Both the position numbers and the translations under genes were made by a program. A stretch of 32,096 nucleotides of DNA from the IMG/VR virus record IMGVR_UViG_3300033145_001325, positions 1-32,096 of that record. The stretch is one strand, 5' to 3'. Shown piece after piece: positions 1 to 5,939 of this stretch. The notes beneath the pieces were generated by a model. It had not been told where the DNA came from. It searched no databases and was given only the letters and a program-made list of their open reading frames with translations. Position 1 is the first letter of the stretch; each line of letters begins with the position of its first letter. Source of the stretch: a virus.

Positions 1-183
1 GTATTTTTCTATTAGTTGCAAGACTTCTTCTTCAAAATCTGCTTGTTCTGTGATGAGCGAGTAATCTTCCTTTGCCTGCAAAGCCGCTGTTATTACAACT
101 GTATTTTCGTAGGGTCTTTCAAATTGCTCGGGTGAAAGCCCTTTCTTCAGGTCGATTTTCAGTCTTTTTCCCACTTGAATCAT
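1..183 (-). CDS. Unknown protein, N-terminal part (cut by window edge)
   Basis: An open minus-strand frame of 61 codons runs off the left edge without a stop. It begins MIQVGKRLKIDLKKG and is rich in Glu and Lys. An AGAGG ribosome site directly abuts the ATG at 183, so translation may instead begin at the GTG at 174, nine bases from the same site. It lies 18 bases downstream of the XRE regulator and may share its transcript. I do not recognise the family; it would belong to the lysogeny or integration side of the element. Confidence 0.6.
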   Translation of the reverse strand, partial: MIQVGKRLKIDLKKGLSPEQFERPYENTVVITAALQAKEDYSLITEQADFEEEVLQLIEKY

Positions 184-201
184 CCTCTCAGAGGTGGTAT
201 A

Positions 202-762
202 CTAAGCGTAAGATAATTTTATTTTGAGCGCCCGCTTCATGGCGGGATTTTTCTTTTTGTATTTCCTTTCAAATAGCTTTTTCCGGTGCTTTTCCGCCTC
301 TTTTATGAGGTCCATCTTGTACGTCTCATAAAGTTTTATCAGCATGACCGGTATCCCGGTTATTAAGTCAAGCCCTTCCTGCGTGGCCTCAGATATTTGC
401 TTCCTATCAATATCATTTAGATGTTCCGGCCTGGTCTTGTTAACCAGGTGAAGGTTACGCAAGCTTCTCGCCATCTCTTCCAGCTCTTCAGCTATCTTTT
501 CTTTCATCGCCGATACCGATAAGTCTACTTCTCCATCAAGCCAACCGTTCATAAAAATATTTGCCGGGTCATCTGAGATAATCTCTAATGCTAATCGCGG
601 GCTGATGGCCGCTAATTTCCGCTTGGCATCTTCTGGAATCCTTCTTTTCCCCGTCGCCCAGGCTGTTACGCTCTGCCGACTGTAATTCATCATTTTGGCC
701 AGTTCCTCGTGCGTCATTCCCAGCCGGTTCAGTTCATCGTGTAAAGTTGTGGCAATGCACAT
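202..762 (-). CDS. XRE-family (cI-like) transcriptional regulator
   Basis: A 186-residue protein with an N-terminal helix-turn-helix of the Cro/cI type at about residues 5-55: LHDELNRLGMTHEELAKMM is followed by the recognition-helix-like SRQSVTAWATGKRRIP. The rest is a charged, helical region ending in a very basic tail (KKLFERKYKKKNPAMKR). It lacks the LexA-like Ser/Lys peptidase domain of SOS-cleaved repressors, so any induction would work differently. I chose the ATG at 762 because an AGGGGG site lies eight bases upstream; the in-frame GTG at 771 has the site abutting it. It is the best candidate for the lysogeny repressor, although the nearby RHH proteins could share that role. The family is clear; the repressor role is inferred from position. 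Confidence 0.8.
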   Translation of the reverse strand: MCIATTLHDELNRLGMTHEELAKMMNYSRQSVTAWATGKRRIPEDAKRKLAAISPRLALEIISDDPANIFMNGWLDGEVDLSVSAMKEKIAEELEEMARSLRNLHLVNKTRPEHLNDIDRKQISEATQEGLDLITGIPVMLIKLYETYKMDLIKEAEKHRKKLFERKYKKKNPAMKRALKIKLSYA

Positions 763-796
763 CCCCTGCACCCCCTTTCTGTAGCTCCCAGATATT

Positions 797-813
797 GCTT
801 GCTACTTGGAAGC
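797..813. promoter_or_regulatory. Imperfect palindrome upstream of the XRE gene, candidate operator
   Basis: The arms GCTTGC and GGAAGC form an inverted repeat with one mismatch around TACTT, 35-51 bases before the start of the XRE regulator and in the only gap between it and the RHH gene. Such placement fits autoregulation, but the repeat is short and binding is pure inference. Confidence 0.3.
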
Positions 814-849
814 GTTTTACAATAGGATTAAAGATTAAAACCTTGCCTT

Positions 850-1065
850 TCACCTACTCTCCCCGCTCCGGTTAGCCCGGCCAGCAACCGGAGCATTATC
901 CTCTCCTTTACCAACATCCAACGCTTCCGCCAAAATCATTGTTATAATGGCGTTTTTTGATAACCCAATTTTCTTTGACCTGTTCTCTAATTTTTCACTA
1001 ATGCTCTCGCTGAGGCGTAAGGTATATTGCTTTCTTTTTTCTTGTTGTCTACTTGGTGAATTCAC
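850..1065 (-). CDS. Ribbon-helix-helix (CopG/Arc-like) regulator 1
   Basis: A 71-residue protein whose core (QYTLRLSESISEKLENRSKKIG, then LSKNAIITMILAEALD) has the beta-strand and two-helix pattern of the CopG/Arc/MetJ fold. The strand residues Q-Y-T-L-R-L would contact DNA. The start is GTG, with GGGGTGA six bases upstream. The gene diverges from a second RHH gene at 1202 across 136 bases. Its promoter (1087-1115) holds one copy of a 16-base repeat in the spacer, and a second copy covers the start codon, which suggests autorepression. Residues after about 55 look disordered. Confidence 0.82.
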   Translation of the reverse strand: MNSPSRQQEKRKQYTLRLSESISEKLENRSKKIGLSKNAIITMILAEALDVGKGEDNAPVAGRANRSGESR

Positions 1066-1070
1066 TGTGA
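1055..1070. repeat. Operator-like direct repeat, copy A
   Basis: GGTGAATTCACTGTGA. Fifteen of 16 bases match the copy at 1094-1109 in the same orientation, 39 bases apart centre to centre. It covers the GTG start (1065) of RHH regulator 1 and contains the palindrome GTGAATTCAC. Confidence 0.65.
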
Positions 1071-1086
1071 CTCACCCCTTATAAAT

Positions 1087-1115
1087 AGTATAAGGTGAAT
1101 TCTCTGTGATGTCAA
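1087..1115 (-). promoter_or_regulatory. Promoter of RHH regulator 1
   Basis: The minus strand carries TTGACA at 1115-1110 and TATACT at 1092-1087 with a 17-base spacer, close to the sigma-A consensus. The operator-like repeat at 1094-1109 fills the spacer. Confidence 0.75.
1094..1109. repeat. Operator-like direct repeat, copy B
   Basis: GGTGAATTCTCTGTGA, one mismatch from the copy at 1055-1070, lying exactly between the -35 and -10 boxes of the minus-strand promoter. A bound protein here would exclude RNA polymerase. The natural ligand is one of the two flanking RHH proteins, but this is inference. Confidence 0.65.
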
Positions 1116-1156
1116 TATGATTCTTTATGATTCTTTAAAAAATTTTTTGGATAAAC

Positions 1157-1162
1157 TATAAT
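1157..1162 (+). promoter_or_regulatory. -10 box of RHH regulator 2
   Basis: A perfect TATAAT lies 40 bases before the ATG of the plus-strand RHH gene. No good -35 hexamer sits 16-18 bases upstream (CTTTAA there). The tandem TATGATTCTT repeats at about 1116-1136 and the inverted pair TGATGTCA (1107-1114) / TGACATCA (1170-1177) flank it and may be regulator sites. Confidence 0.5.
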
Positions 1163-1201
1163 AGAATAGTGACATCAATTTGACTTCAGGAGATGTTGTT
1201 A

Positions 1202-1378
1202 ATGGTTACAAATAAAAGACAGTTTACTTTGCGCCTCCGGGAAGAGAACTTTAAAAAAATCAAGTTTTTGGCCGAGAAAAATAAGCGTTCTATTGCAATG
1301 CAGATAGAATATTTATTAGAACAATACATTAACGAGTACGAGAAAAAGCACGGAGTTATCAATGTTAAGGAGGATTAG
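1202..1378 (+). CDS. Ribbon-helix-helix (Arc-like) regulator 2
   Basis: A 58-residue plus-strand protein beginning MVTNKRQFTLRLREENFKKI. The strand Q-F-T-L-R-L, followed by KFLAEKNKRSIAMQIEYLLEQYI, is the Arc/Mnt RHH pattern. ATG 1202 is preferred over ATG 1193 because AGGAG lies nine bases upstream. It is one of only three plausible plus-strand genes in the window and diverges from RHH regulator 1, like a two-repressor switch. The two share the strand motif QxTLRL but differ elsewhere, so they are distant relatives rather than a recent duplication. Confidence 0.82.
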   Translation: MVTNKRQFTLRLREENFKKIKFLAEKNKRSIAMQIEYLLEQYINEYEKKHGVINVKED

Positions 1379-1387
1379 CCTTCTCTC

Positions 1388-1422
1388 CCCCGCCCGGCCT
1401 CATGGCGTCGGGGGCCGGGTTA
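1388..1422. terminator. GC-rich hairpin between convergent genes
   Basis: CCCGGCC and GGCCGGG (with nested CCCCCG/CGGGGG alternatives) can pair in the 52-base gap between the plus-strand RHH gene and the minus-strand gene ending at 1431. Neither side has a clear U-run, so it is at most a weak or Rho-assisted terminator. Confidence 0.35.
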
Positions 1423-1430
1423 GTTCCCGC

Positions 1431-1835
1431 CTAAAACACCGTAAACTTATCCGCCCGCATCCGTTTTTGATTAGGCGGCACCCGCTCGAATCCCGGCGCT
1501 GGTATCATCGCCAGCACGCGGCCGGGGTAGGCCTGTGCAGCGATTATGCTGCCGATTATCAGGCAGCCAGGAAAGCGGAACTGCAAATCTTCAATATTGT
1601 CATCTCCTTCCCTGGTGCCTTCGAAAACCGTCTTTACAAACGTGATATCATCTTCTCTATGAGTAATAACTTCAGCCGGCTTCGCGTTTATCACCACGCC
1701 GCTGGGCGGGACCGTCACCACATCGCCACCAACTAGGAAATTAATATCGTGCGGTGTGGTGTTCACGTATGTCCTGCCGTTGATTTCAACTGCCTTGATA
1801 CCGTCAAAAGTCTCTTTTATAAAGACTTGGGCCAT
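1431..1835 (-). CDS. Conserved phage protein of the 'NTTPHDI...PPSG' type, function unknown
   Basis: A 134-residue protein. Residues about 20-50 read VNTTPHDINFL then VTVPPSGVVINAK, a pattern I recall from a family of short uncharacterised proteins in phages and plasmids (N-T-P-H-x-I, then P-P-S-G, then a late I-x-A-Q-A segment, here IIAAQAYPGRVLAM). ATG 1835 has AGGAGGTGA upstream and is preferred to the GTG at 1844. It is the last of a run of small genes after the membrane pair. No signal peptide or catalytic motif is visible, so I assign no function. Confidence 0.7.
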   Translation of the reverse strand: MAQVFIKETFDGIKAVEINGRTYVNTTPHDINFLVGGDVVTVPPSGVVINAKPAEVITHREDDITFVKTVFEGTREGDDNIEDLQFRFPGCLIIGSIIAAQAYPGRVLAMIPAPGFERVPPNQKRMRADKFTVF

Positions 1836-1847
1836 TGTTGTCACCTC

Positions 1848-2045
1848 CTACATCCGAATATAAACTTTCTTTTGCTTGACCTGAAAATCTAGTTCTTTCG
1901 CGGCCTTGATTGCAGCATCGTGACCTGCATGAGACTCTAGCATCAACTTTTTACCGGTCTTCAGGTCCTCAACAAATACTGCAAAACCGTGGTATACTGT
2001 CGGGTTTGCGTAGATTTTTAAGTTTTCCGGCTCGATTGCTTTCAC
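1848..2045 (-). CDS. Small unknown protein (65 aa)
   Basis: Starts at GTG 2045 with AGGAGG nine bases upstream; its GTG overlaps the stop of the preceding tiny ORF (GTGA). The product is a compact alpha/beta-type sequence (YANPTVYHGFAVFVEDLKTG, then KKLMLESHAGHDAAIKAAKEL, ending KKVYIRM) with no membrane segment or metal motif. Translational coupling on both sides puts it in one operon with its neighbours. Family not recognised. Confidence 0.65.
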   Translation of the reverse strand: MKAIEPENLKIYANPTVYHGFAVFVEDLKTGKKLMLESHAGHDAAIKAAKELDFQVKQKKVYIRM

Positions 2046-2140
2046 CGTATACCGCCTCCTGCTTTGAGTATCCTCGCCCACCGCCGGTGCCACCGGCGGG
2101 ATTCTAGCCAGCGGCGGAAGTTGATTATCAGTCGCCTCAC
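2042..2140 (-). CDS. Tiny Arg/Trp-rich ORF (32 aa), translationally coupled
   Basis: GTG at 2140 overlaps the TGA of the upstream gene (ACGTGA). The AAGGAGGTGA element five bases upstream is about the strongest ribosome site in the window. Its own TGA overlaps the next gene's GTG. The product has 12 Arg and 4 Trp in 32 residues (RRLIINFRRWLESRRWHRRW). It may be a real basic peptide or just a coupling leader that carries ribosomes to the next gene. Its coding status rests on signals, not homology. Confidence 0.5.
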   Translation of the reverse strand: MRRLIINFRRWLESRRWHRRWARILKAGGGIR

Positions 2141-2289
2141 GTGGTCACCTCCTTCTCATTGGCCTGCTCTTCTTCGGCGATATATTTTGCAAGCATCTTC
2201 GCTAATAAATCCTCGCGAGTGTCCAGGGCAGATTTCGGCGTTTCGGCGTCGGGTATGTTTTCGATTTCAAAATTATCGACTTTGGCCAT
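2137..2289 (-). CDS. Small acidic unknown protein (50 aa)
   Basis: ATG 2289 follows a GGGAGGG site by about ten bases. The product begins MAKVDNFEIENIPDAETPKS and is acidic and helical (LLAKMLAKYIAEEEQANEKE). Its stop overlaps the start of the Arg-rich ORF. It resembles the small regulatory or accessory genes that fill prophage ends, but I do not recognise it. Confidence 0.6.
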   Translation of the reverse strand: MAKVDNFEIENIPDAETPKSALDTREDLLAKMLAKYIAEEEQANEKEVTT

Positions 2290-2335
2290 AGCCCTGAACT
2301 CCCTCCCGTGTGTATGCGCGTGCCCACTGATAACT

Positions 2336-2464
2336 TCAGCTGGCCCTGTTCAACAACTTGTCAGCCACGCGAATCCCGTCTTCAAGTCTCCCGACCACAG
2401 CTAAGTATTCCGGCACGGTTAGTGTTCTTAAACCGTTTTTCATCTTGTAATTCTCGACCAGCAT
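2336..2464 (-). CDS. Small unknown protein (42 aa), possibly a remnant
   Basis: ATG 2464 is preceded by GGAGGA at 11 bases. The product (MLVENYKMKNGLRTLTVPEY, ending ADKLLNRAS) looks plausible as protein. The frame stays open upstream to an ATG at 2629, but that extension crosses a terminator-like hairpin at 2539-2559, is Pro/Arg-rich and has no ribosome site, so I cut it. It could be a short gene or the tail end of a decayed one. Confidence 0.4.
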   Translation of the reverse strand: MLVENYKMKNGLRTLTVPEYLAVVGRLEDGIRVADKLLNRAS

Positions 2465-2538
2465 GGTGATGTTGGTCCTCCGACACCACACCGAATACCG
2501 CACAGGCGAAATCGAAACCACGTTTGGGTTTTGAAGGG

Positions 2539-2559
2539 AAAAAGCCCGGGTTTGCCGGG
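2539..2559 (-). terminator. Rho-independent terminator after the membrane-protein pair
   Basis: On the minus strand CCCGG, a five-base loop and CCGGG are followed by CTTTTTC. The hairpin is short, but it sits 57 bases past the stop at 2616, where an end of the two-gene transcript is expected. Confidence 0.5.
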
Positions 2560-2615
2560 GTGGTTGGAGACTTTTGGGCACCAAAATGGCACCAGGAAAT
2601 TTCAGTTTTCTTTTT

Positions 2616-2990
2616 TTAAACTTTGGCATTTGAAAAATTCATCAAAAAATCAGGAATAATTTTTTTAGTGTGAGTAATATTTTTAAAAATATTTGATTCT
2701 TCTTGTTTTAATTTGCGACCAAATAGACCAACAAAAACGGGGAAAAATCTTATTGACACTATTATCAATTCCAAAATTAAAGCAATTCTTTGCTGAAACC
2801 TTTTTTCCCTGTTCTTTTTGTATTCATCTATAGGTAAAGATAAAACTAAACTAATATAAAGTAGCGGAAAGATTATTGATGTGGATAATATTTTTCCTTT
2901 TAATCCAAGCATATAAAATTTTATAGCTATCCCTATTACAATTGAAAAATAAATAATAACTAAAACAAATAGATAATGTTGTAAATACAT
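2616..2990 (-). CDS. AT-rich membrane protein B (accessory)
   Basis: A 124-residue protein with hydrophobic segments near residues 5-30 (FVLVIIYFSIVIGIAIKF), 33-55 (LSTSIIFPLLYISLVLSL) and 70-95 (IALILELIIVSIRFFPVFVG), followed by a Lys-rich tail. ATG 2990 has AAGGAG nine bases upstream and is preferred to the in-frame TTG at 2999. Base composition is far more A+T-rich than the structural genes. It follows membrane protein A by 28 bases, after the lysis operon terminator, a typical place for lysogenic-conversion genes. Superinfection exclusion or abortive infection is possible but unsupported by any motif. Confidence 0.7.
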   Translation of the reverse strand: MYLQHYLFVLVIIYFSIVIGIAIKFYMLGLKGKILSTSIIFPLLYISLVLSLPIDEYKKNREKRFQQRIALILELIIVSIRFFPVFVGLFGRKLKQEESNIFKNITHTKKIIPDFLMNFSNAKV

Positions 2991-3018
2991 CACCCTCAAC
3001 TCCTTTTAATTTGTTTAA

Positions 3019-3525
3019 TTAAATGCTTTGTTTTTGTGTATCCTCTATTTCTGACTCTAAAGGATTATCATAAATTATCCAATCAATAATTGTCAAAAGA
3101 ACATTAATTGATAGGATAGACCAAATATATACTACTTTGGCAATATAAGTACCATTTAGTATAAAGTCCTTTGAAAATGTAACAAACAAATTGTTGCCAC
3201 TTTTTATCACTTCTAAAATACCCGCCATACCTATAAAACCAAAAATAATCCAAGTACCAGTTATCATTATTCCTACTAGTCTTATAATTTTCCGAAATTT
3301 TGCTTTTGGTCTAAATCTTAAATATTCCATAGCTAAAGGCGTAGAGAAGAGTATTAAGGATACAAAAAAACTTTGTCCAGGAGATATTTCTTGACCAAGT
3401 ATTATCCATGCTATAATAGTATATGCAATTCTCCAACCGAGGTGAGCAAATTGGGTGGGCTTATCTGAATATAAAACGATAACATCTTGATTCCCTTTAT
3501 TACCCTTTTTATCATTTCTATGCAT
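3019..3525 (-). CDS. AT-rich four-helix membrane protein A (accessory)
   Basis: A 168-residue protein with a charged N-terminal stretch and four hydrophobic segments at about residues 32-50 (IAYTIIAWIILG), 54-68, 84-108 (IMITGTWIIFGFIGMAGIL) and 130-150 (VVYIWSILSINVLLTIIDWI). Both termini are likely cytoplasmic. ATG 3525 has AAAGGTGTG upstream. It is strongly A+T-rich compared with the structural genes and lies between two terminators (3628-3662 and 2539-2559) with membrane protein B, so the two form a separate transcription unit. Its function is unknown; an exclusion or immunity role is inferred only from gene position and topology. Confidence 0.72.
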   Translation of the reverse strand: MHRNDKKGNKGNQDVIVLYSDKPTQFAHLGWRIAYTIIAWIILGQEISPGQSFFVSLILFSTPLAMEYLRFRPKAKFRKIIRLVGIMITGTWIIFGFIGMAGILEVIKSGNNLFVTFSKDFILNGTYIAKVVYIWSILSINVLLTIIDWIIYDNPLESEIEDTQKQSI

Positions 3526-3570
3526 TTAACACACCTTTAATGAAAATATTATTTTTATATTTCTATACAT

Positions 3571-3584
3571 AATAAGCATATCCT
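3571..3584 (-). promoter_or_regulatory. Shared 14-base motif upstream of the membrane-protein unit
   Basis: AGGATATGCTTATT (minus strand) lies 46 bases before the membrane protein A start. The identical 14-mer occurs in inverted orientation at 25649-25662, next to the presumed late promoter. Both sit in intergenic regulatory gaps just beyond terminators. A shared regulator site is inferred. Confidence 0.35.
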
Positions 3585-3627
3585 TCCATAATCGTTCGAC
3601 AAATACCGACATTATTTTTCAAAAAAC

Positions 3628-3662
3628 AAAAAACCCCGCCCTCCGGATCACCGGAAAGCGGG
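3628..3662 (-). terminator. Rho-independent terminator of the lysis operon
   Basis: On the minus strand CCCGC-TTTCCGG, loop TGAT and CCGGAGG-GCGGG form a 12-pair stem (two G-U pairs) followed by a run of T. It lies about 100 bases past the holin stop. Confidence 0.85.
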
Positions 3663-3759
3663 ATCAAATAGATTAGGTGAATTGTTCGCTTGCGGTTTAC
3701 ATTAACTTTCATCTAAACAAGGCATCACCTCCTCCGCCGTTGCTCTGCGGAAAAGGTGA

Positions 3760-4143
3760 TCACCCCCCACTCGTAATTTCAACTTTACCGGGTAGGTTTT
3801 CAACCCTCCTTTTATCCTCCAGCCAGGCGCTTTCTATTGCAGCTCTTATATCTTCTTCATCAATATTAAGCCCGGCCTCGCGCGCCCGCCGACTGACCAT
3901 CATCATTGCCTCTTTTAACTTTTTCGGGCCATCCAAATCTTTATACACAGCTTCCACAAAGGCAAATGCATCTCTAGCCATTACTGAAAGAACCGCTCGC
4001 TGCTCTGCAGTCGTGCGGCTCTTATAATACTCCTCCGCTTTTTTCTTAAGTTGTCGGGCCCAGCCCAGGGCGATAAGTATCGCCACCTGGATCAGGATGA
4101 GTAAAAGCTCACTTACCTTTTCCATTAACACAGAATCAAACAT
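3760..4143 (-). CDS. Phage holin, LLH family
   Basis: A 127-residue protein with one N-terminal transmembrane helix at about residues 10-28 (ELLLILIQVAILIALGWA), then a long charged helical domain (QLKKKAEEYYKSRTTAEQRA... FVEAVYKDLDGPKKLKEAM). This layout is that of the LL-H-type holin family, which oligomerises in the membrane to release or trigger the lytic enzymes. It is the last gene of the lysis operon, after the M15 peptidase, and is followed by a strong terminator. The start is ATG 4143 with GGGGAG upstream. The family call is from memory of this architecture. Confidence 0.8.
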   Translation of the reverse strand: MFDSVLMEKVSELLLILIQVAILIALGWARQLKKKAEEYYKSRTTAEQRAVLSVMARDAFAFVEAVYKDLDGPKKLKEAMMMVSRRAREAGLNIDEEDIRAAIESAWLEDKRRVENLPGKVEITSGG

Positions 4144-4171
4144 TTAAAATCTCCCCTTTTTAAGATTTTAT

Positions 4172-4597
4172 TTACCCATTCCACCTTGCCCTTTCGCCTC
4201 TGACATCGAGATGGACGTGACCCGGATATCTTCCCAGGCCACCATCTTCAAAAAACTGCTCCGCAAAATCGGCAAGTTCGCCGGCACTCATTCCTACCAC
4301 AGAAATATCTGCTGCATTGCCATAAAGGTGCTGGCTCTTTGTGGCGCCGCCGATTACCTTGTTATGATCAGCGCACCGGTACCCGGAGTTTATCATGATT
4401 GGCTTACCCAACTTATCACGCATTTTTTGCAGCCGCCTAACAAGTTCCGGGTTGACTTTGACAGCTCCACAACAAGGGCACTGGAATTCTTTAAGGGTGA
4501 AATTCTTTGACAGCTGTACGTCGTTTGTCTCTTCACCAAGCATCATTCCCATTACCACTTCAATGAGCATTTTGGTGATAGTCGTTATGTCGCTCAT
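4172..4597 (-). CDS. M15-type D-Ala-D-Ala peptidase / endolysin
   Basis: A 141-residue protein with the M15 zinc-peptidase motifs: SGYRC at 71-75, S-x-H-x-x-G-x-A-x-D as SQHLYGNAAD at 88-97, and H-x-H as HVHLD at 127-131. Ligands are predicted at His90, Asp97 and His129. Upstream of the catalytic part are three cysteines (CPCC at 40-43) and a hydrophobic stretch (about 8-20, KMLIEVVMGMML). Such proteins cut peptidoglycan cross-bridges or stem peptides. It lies between the glycosidase-like gene (a few bases of overlap at 4594-4597) and the holin, so it is one of two lysis enzymes. ATG 4597 has GAGGTGAT upstream. Confidence 0.85.
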   Translation of the reverse strand: MSDITTITKMLIEVVMGMMLGEETNDVQLSKNFTLKEFQCPCCGAVKVNPELVRRLQKMRDKLGKPIMINSGYRCADHNKVIGGATKSQHLYGNAADISVVGMSAGELADFAEQFFEDGGLGRYPGHVHLDVRGERARWNG

Positions 4598-5499
4598 GAT
4601 ATCACCTCGCGCAATTTTCCAATGGTTTGCGGGCCGACAATTCCATCGACTAATAGATTATGTTTTCTTTGAAACCGCTTAACTGCCCAGTGCGTCATAG
4701 GACCAAATATTCCGTCAGCCGGGCCAGGACTAAAGCCGGTAATGCTGAGAGCTTCCTGGAGTCGCTTTACGTCATCGCCCCTGGTACCAAACTTCAAGAG
4801 CCGGTTAATGTTTAACTCAATGCCTGGCTTTTGATTTTTGGTACCTTTGGCTATAAATAATAATGCGGCCGGTTGCGGCCGCTCCCTCCCGTCGCTCGGA
4901 CGATTAACAATCTTACCGTTCACCAGCGCCTCACTGCTACCACCTCCGTCGGGCATGACCGCGAGGTCACAGTCCAAAGACGCCATGTATTCTGCAAGCT
5001 CCGGGCCGGTCATACCTCTACCGTAACGGCGCCCGTCAATCGTTACAACAATAAATTCGTCACCACGTACACCGTAAGCAGTGCGCGGGTGACGGGTCTT
5101 CACCAAGCCGTGGAGCCAATCGGTACGGTATCGCAGGTCCACTCTACCGTCTTTGACAAGCTGCGCAACAACTCCGAAACCCCAAACCATGTCCCACATT
5201 CGGTATCCTAAGTATTTGTCCTCTGGCAGACAGAAAATTTTATGCTTCCCACTCTTATCCTGGTAAAACAAAACGTCGCCCTTATAATCGTAGTGAAGCC
5301 CTTCCTTAGTGTATATCGGCTGCACCGGTATTCCCGTATTCAGCGCATATAATACCGTCCCGCCGGCTGCATGGCTTGTCCCATACTGGCGTGCAATTCT
5401 GGATAACCTACGCCTGCGGCCAACATAAACTAGCTCTGAGCGATACTTATTTAACGGTATTTGCCAAATGACCGCATCCCCGTCTCTACGATACTTCAA
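4594..5499 (-). CDS. Phosphodiester glycosidase (NAGPA-like) with C-terminal PG-binding domain
   Basis: A 301-residue protein. Residues about 45-217 carry NAGPA (phosphodiester glycosidase) signatures: TAYGVRGDEFIVVTIDGRR near 140-158, MTGPELAEYM at 163-172, and PDGGGSSEALVNGKIVNRPS at 183-202, ending GRERPQPAALLFI. Residues 235-300 are a peptidoglycan-binding type 1 domain (LKFGTRGDDVKRLQEAL, DGIFGPMT, AVKRFQ, VDGIVGPQT). There is no signal peptide, as usual for holin-dependent lysins. The start is TTG 5499 with GGGGAGGTGA upstream. It sits between the XhlA-like protein and the M15 peptidase, which suggests a cell-wall role, perhaps on a phosphodiester-linked sugar polymer. The domain calls are strong; the substrate is inferred. 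Confidence 0.83.
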   Translation of the reverse strand: MKYRRDGDAVIWQIPLNKYRSELVYVGRRRRLSRIARQYGTSHAAGGTVLYALNTGIPVQPIYTKEGLHYDYKGDVLFYQDKSGKHKIFCLPEDKYLGYRMWDMVWGFGVVAQLVKDGRVDLRYRTDWLHGLVKTRHPRTAYGVRGDEFIVVTIDGRRYGRGMTGPELAEYMASLDCDLAVMPDGGGSSEALVNGKIVNRPSDGRERPQPAALLFIAKGTKNQKPGIELNINRLLKFGTRGDDVKRLQEALSITGFSPGPADGIFGPMTHWAVKRFQRKHNLLVDGIVGPQTIGKLREVIS

Positions 5500-5503
5500 A
5501 CGC

Positions 5504-5707
5504 TCACCTCCCCACCGACAAGTTCACAACTAATAAAATAAGCGAGGCAACTACCCCGCCCATCAGACCGATGATCCAGAAGTATATTTGATTGACGCGC
5601 TTCTCTACCATCTGAATGCTCCCATTCTGCTTTTCCTGCCACCCCTCCAGATTTTTGACCCGCGCCCTCAAGTCAGACACCTCCCCTACCAGCGTCTCAT
5701 GGTCCAT
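5504..5707 (-). CDS. xhlA: XhlA-like holin-associated membrane protein
   Basis: A 67-residue protein with an N-terminal coiled coil (VGEVSDLRARVKNLEGWQEK) and a C-terminal transmembrane helix at about 43-63 (FWIIGLMGGVVASLILLVVN). This is the size and topology of XhlA of the Bacillus PBSX element, which helps its holin and amidase cause lysis. It opens the lysis cassette, just after the tail-operon terminator, with GGAGGTGG seven bases before ATG 5707. Confidence 0.82.
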   Translation of the reverse strand: MDHETLVGEVSDLRARVKNLEGWQEKQNGSIQMVEKRVNQIYFWIIGLMGGVVASLILLVVNLSVGR

Positions 5708-5729
5708 TTACCCCACCTCCGTTCAAAAT

Positions 5730-5750
5730 AAAAAACCGCCGTGAGGCGGT
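5730..5750 (-). terminator. Rho-independent terminator at the end of the tail operon
   Basis: On the minus strand ACCGCC, loop TCAC and GGCGGT are followed by TTTTTATTTTG. It separates the tail genes from the lysis cassette by only 23 bases, so lysis genes need read-through, antitermination or a promoter I cannot see. Confidence 0.85.
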
Positions 5751-5771
5751 ATTATATGTACTTTACTGTGC

Positions 5772-5939
5772 CTACTGTGTAATTTTCTTTCCCTTTTTCC
5801 TAACTTCCCGTGCCTCAATATCGAAAGTAAAAGTTTCGCCTTTGGCTTTCATTTTTCCTTGTAGTTCTTTTAATGCTTCCTTAAGAAATTGATTTTCGTC
5901 CAAGTTTTCTGGTTTTTTGCTAACCCGTAATACATTCAT
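5772..5939 (-). CDS. Small basic unknown protein (55 aa)
   Basis: Starts at ATG 5939 with AGGTGG upstream and overlaps the previous gene's stop (ATGA). The product begins MNVLRVSKKPENLDENQ and is highly charged (KELQGKMKAKGETFTFDIEA, then REVRKKGKK). No fold or family recognised. The coupling and good ribosome site support coding. It ends the tail operon just before the terminator. Confidence 0.6.
   Translation of the reverse strand: MNVLRVSKKPENLDENQFLKEALKELQGKMKAKGETFTFDIEAREVRKKGKKITQ

Noticed and set aside
2465-2629. N-terminal extension of the 42-residue ORF up to ATG 2629
   Set aside because: It crosses a terminator-like hairpin, lacks a ribosome site, and reads like non-coding sequence (Pro/Arg/Gln-rich).
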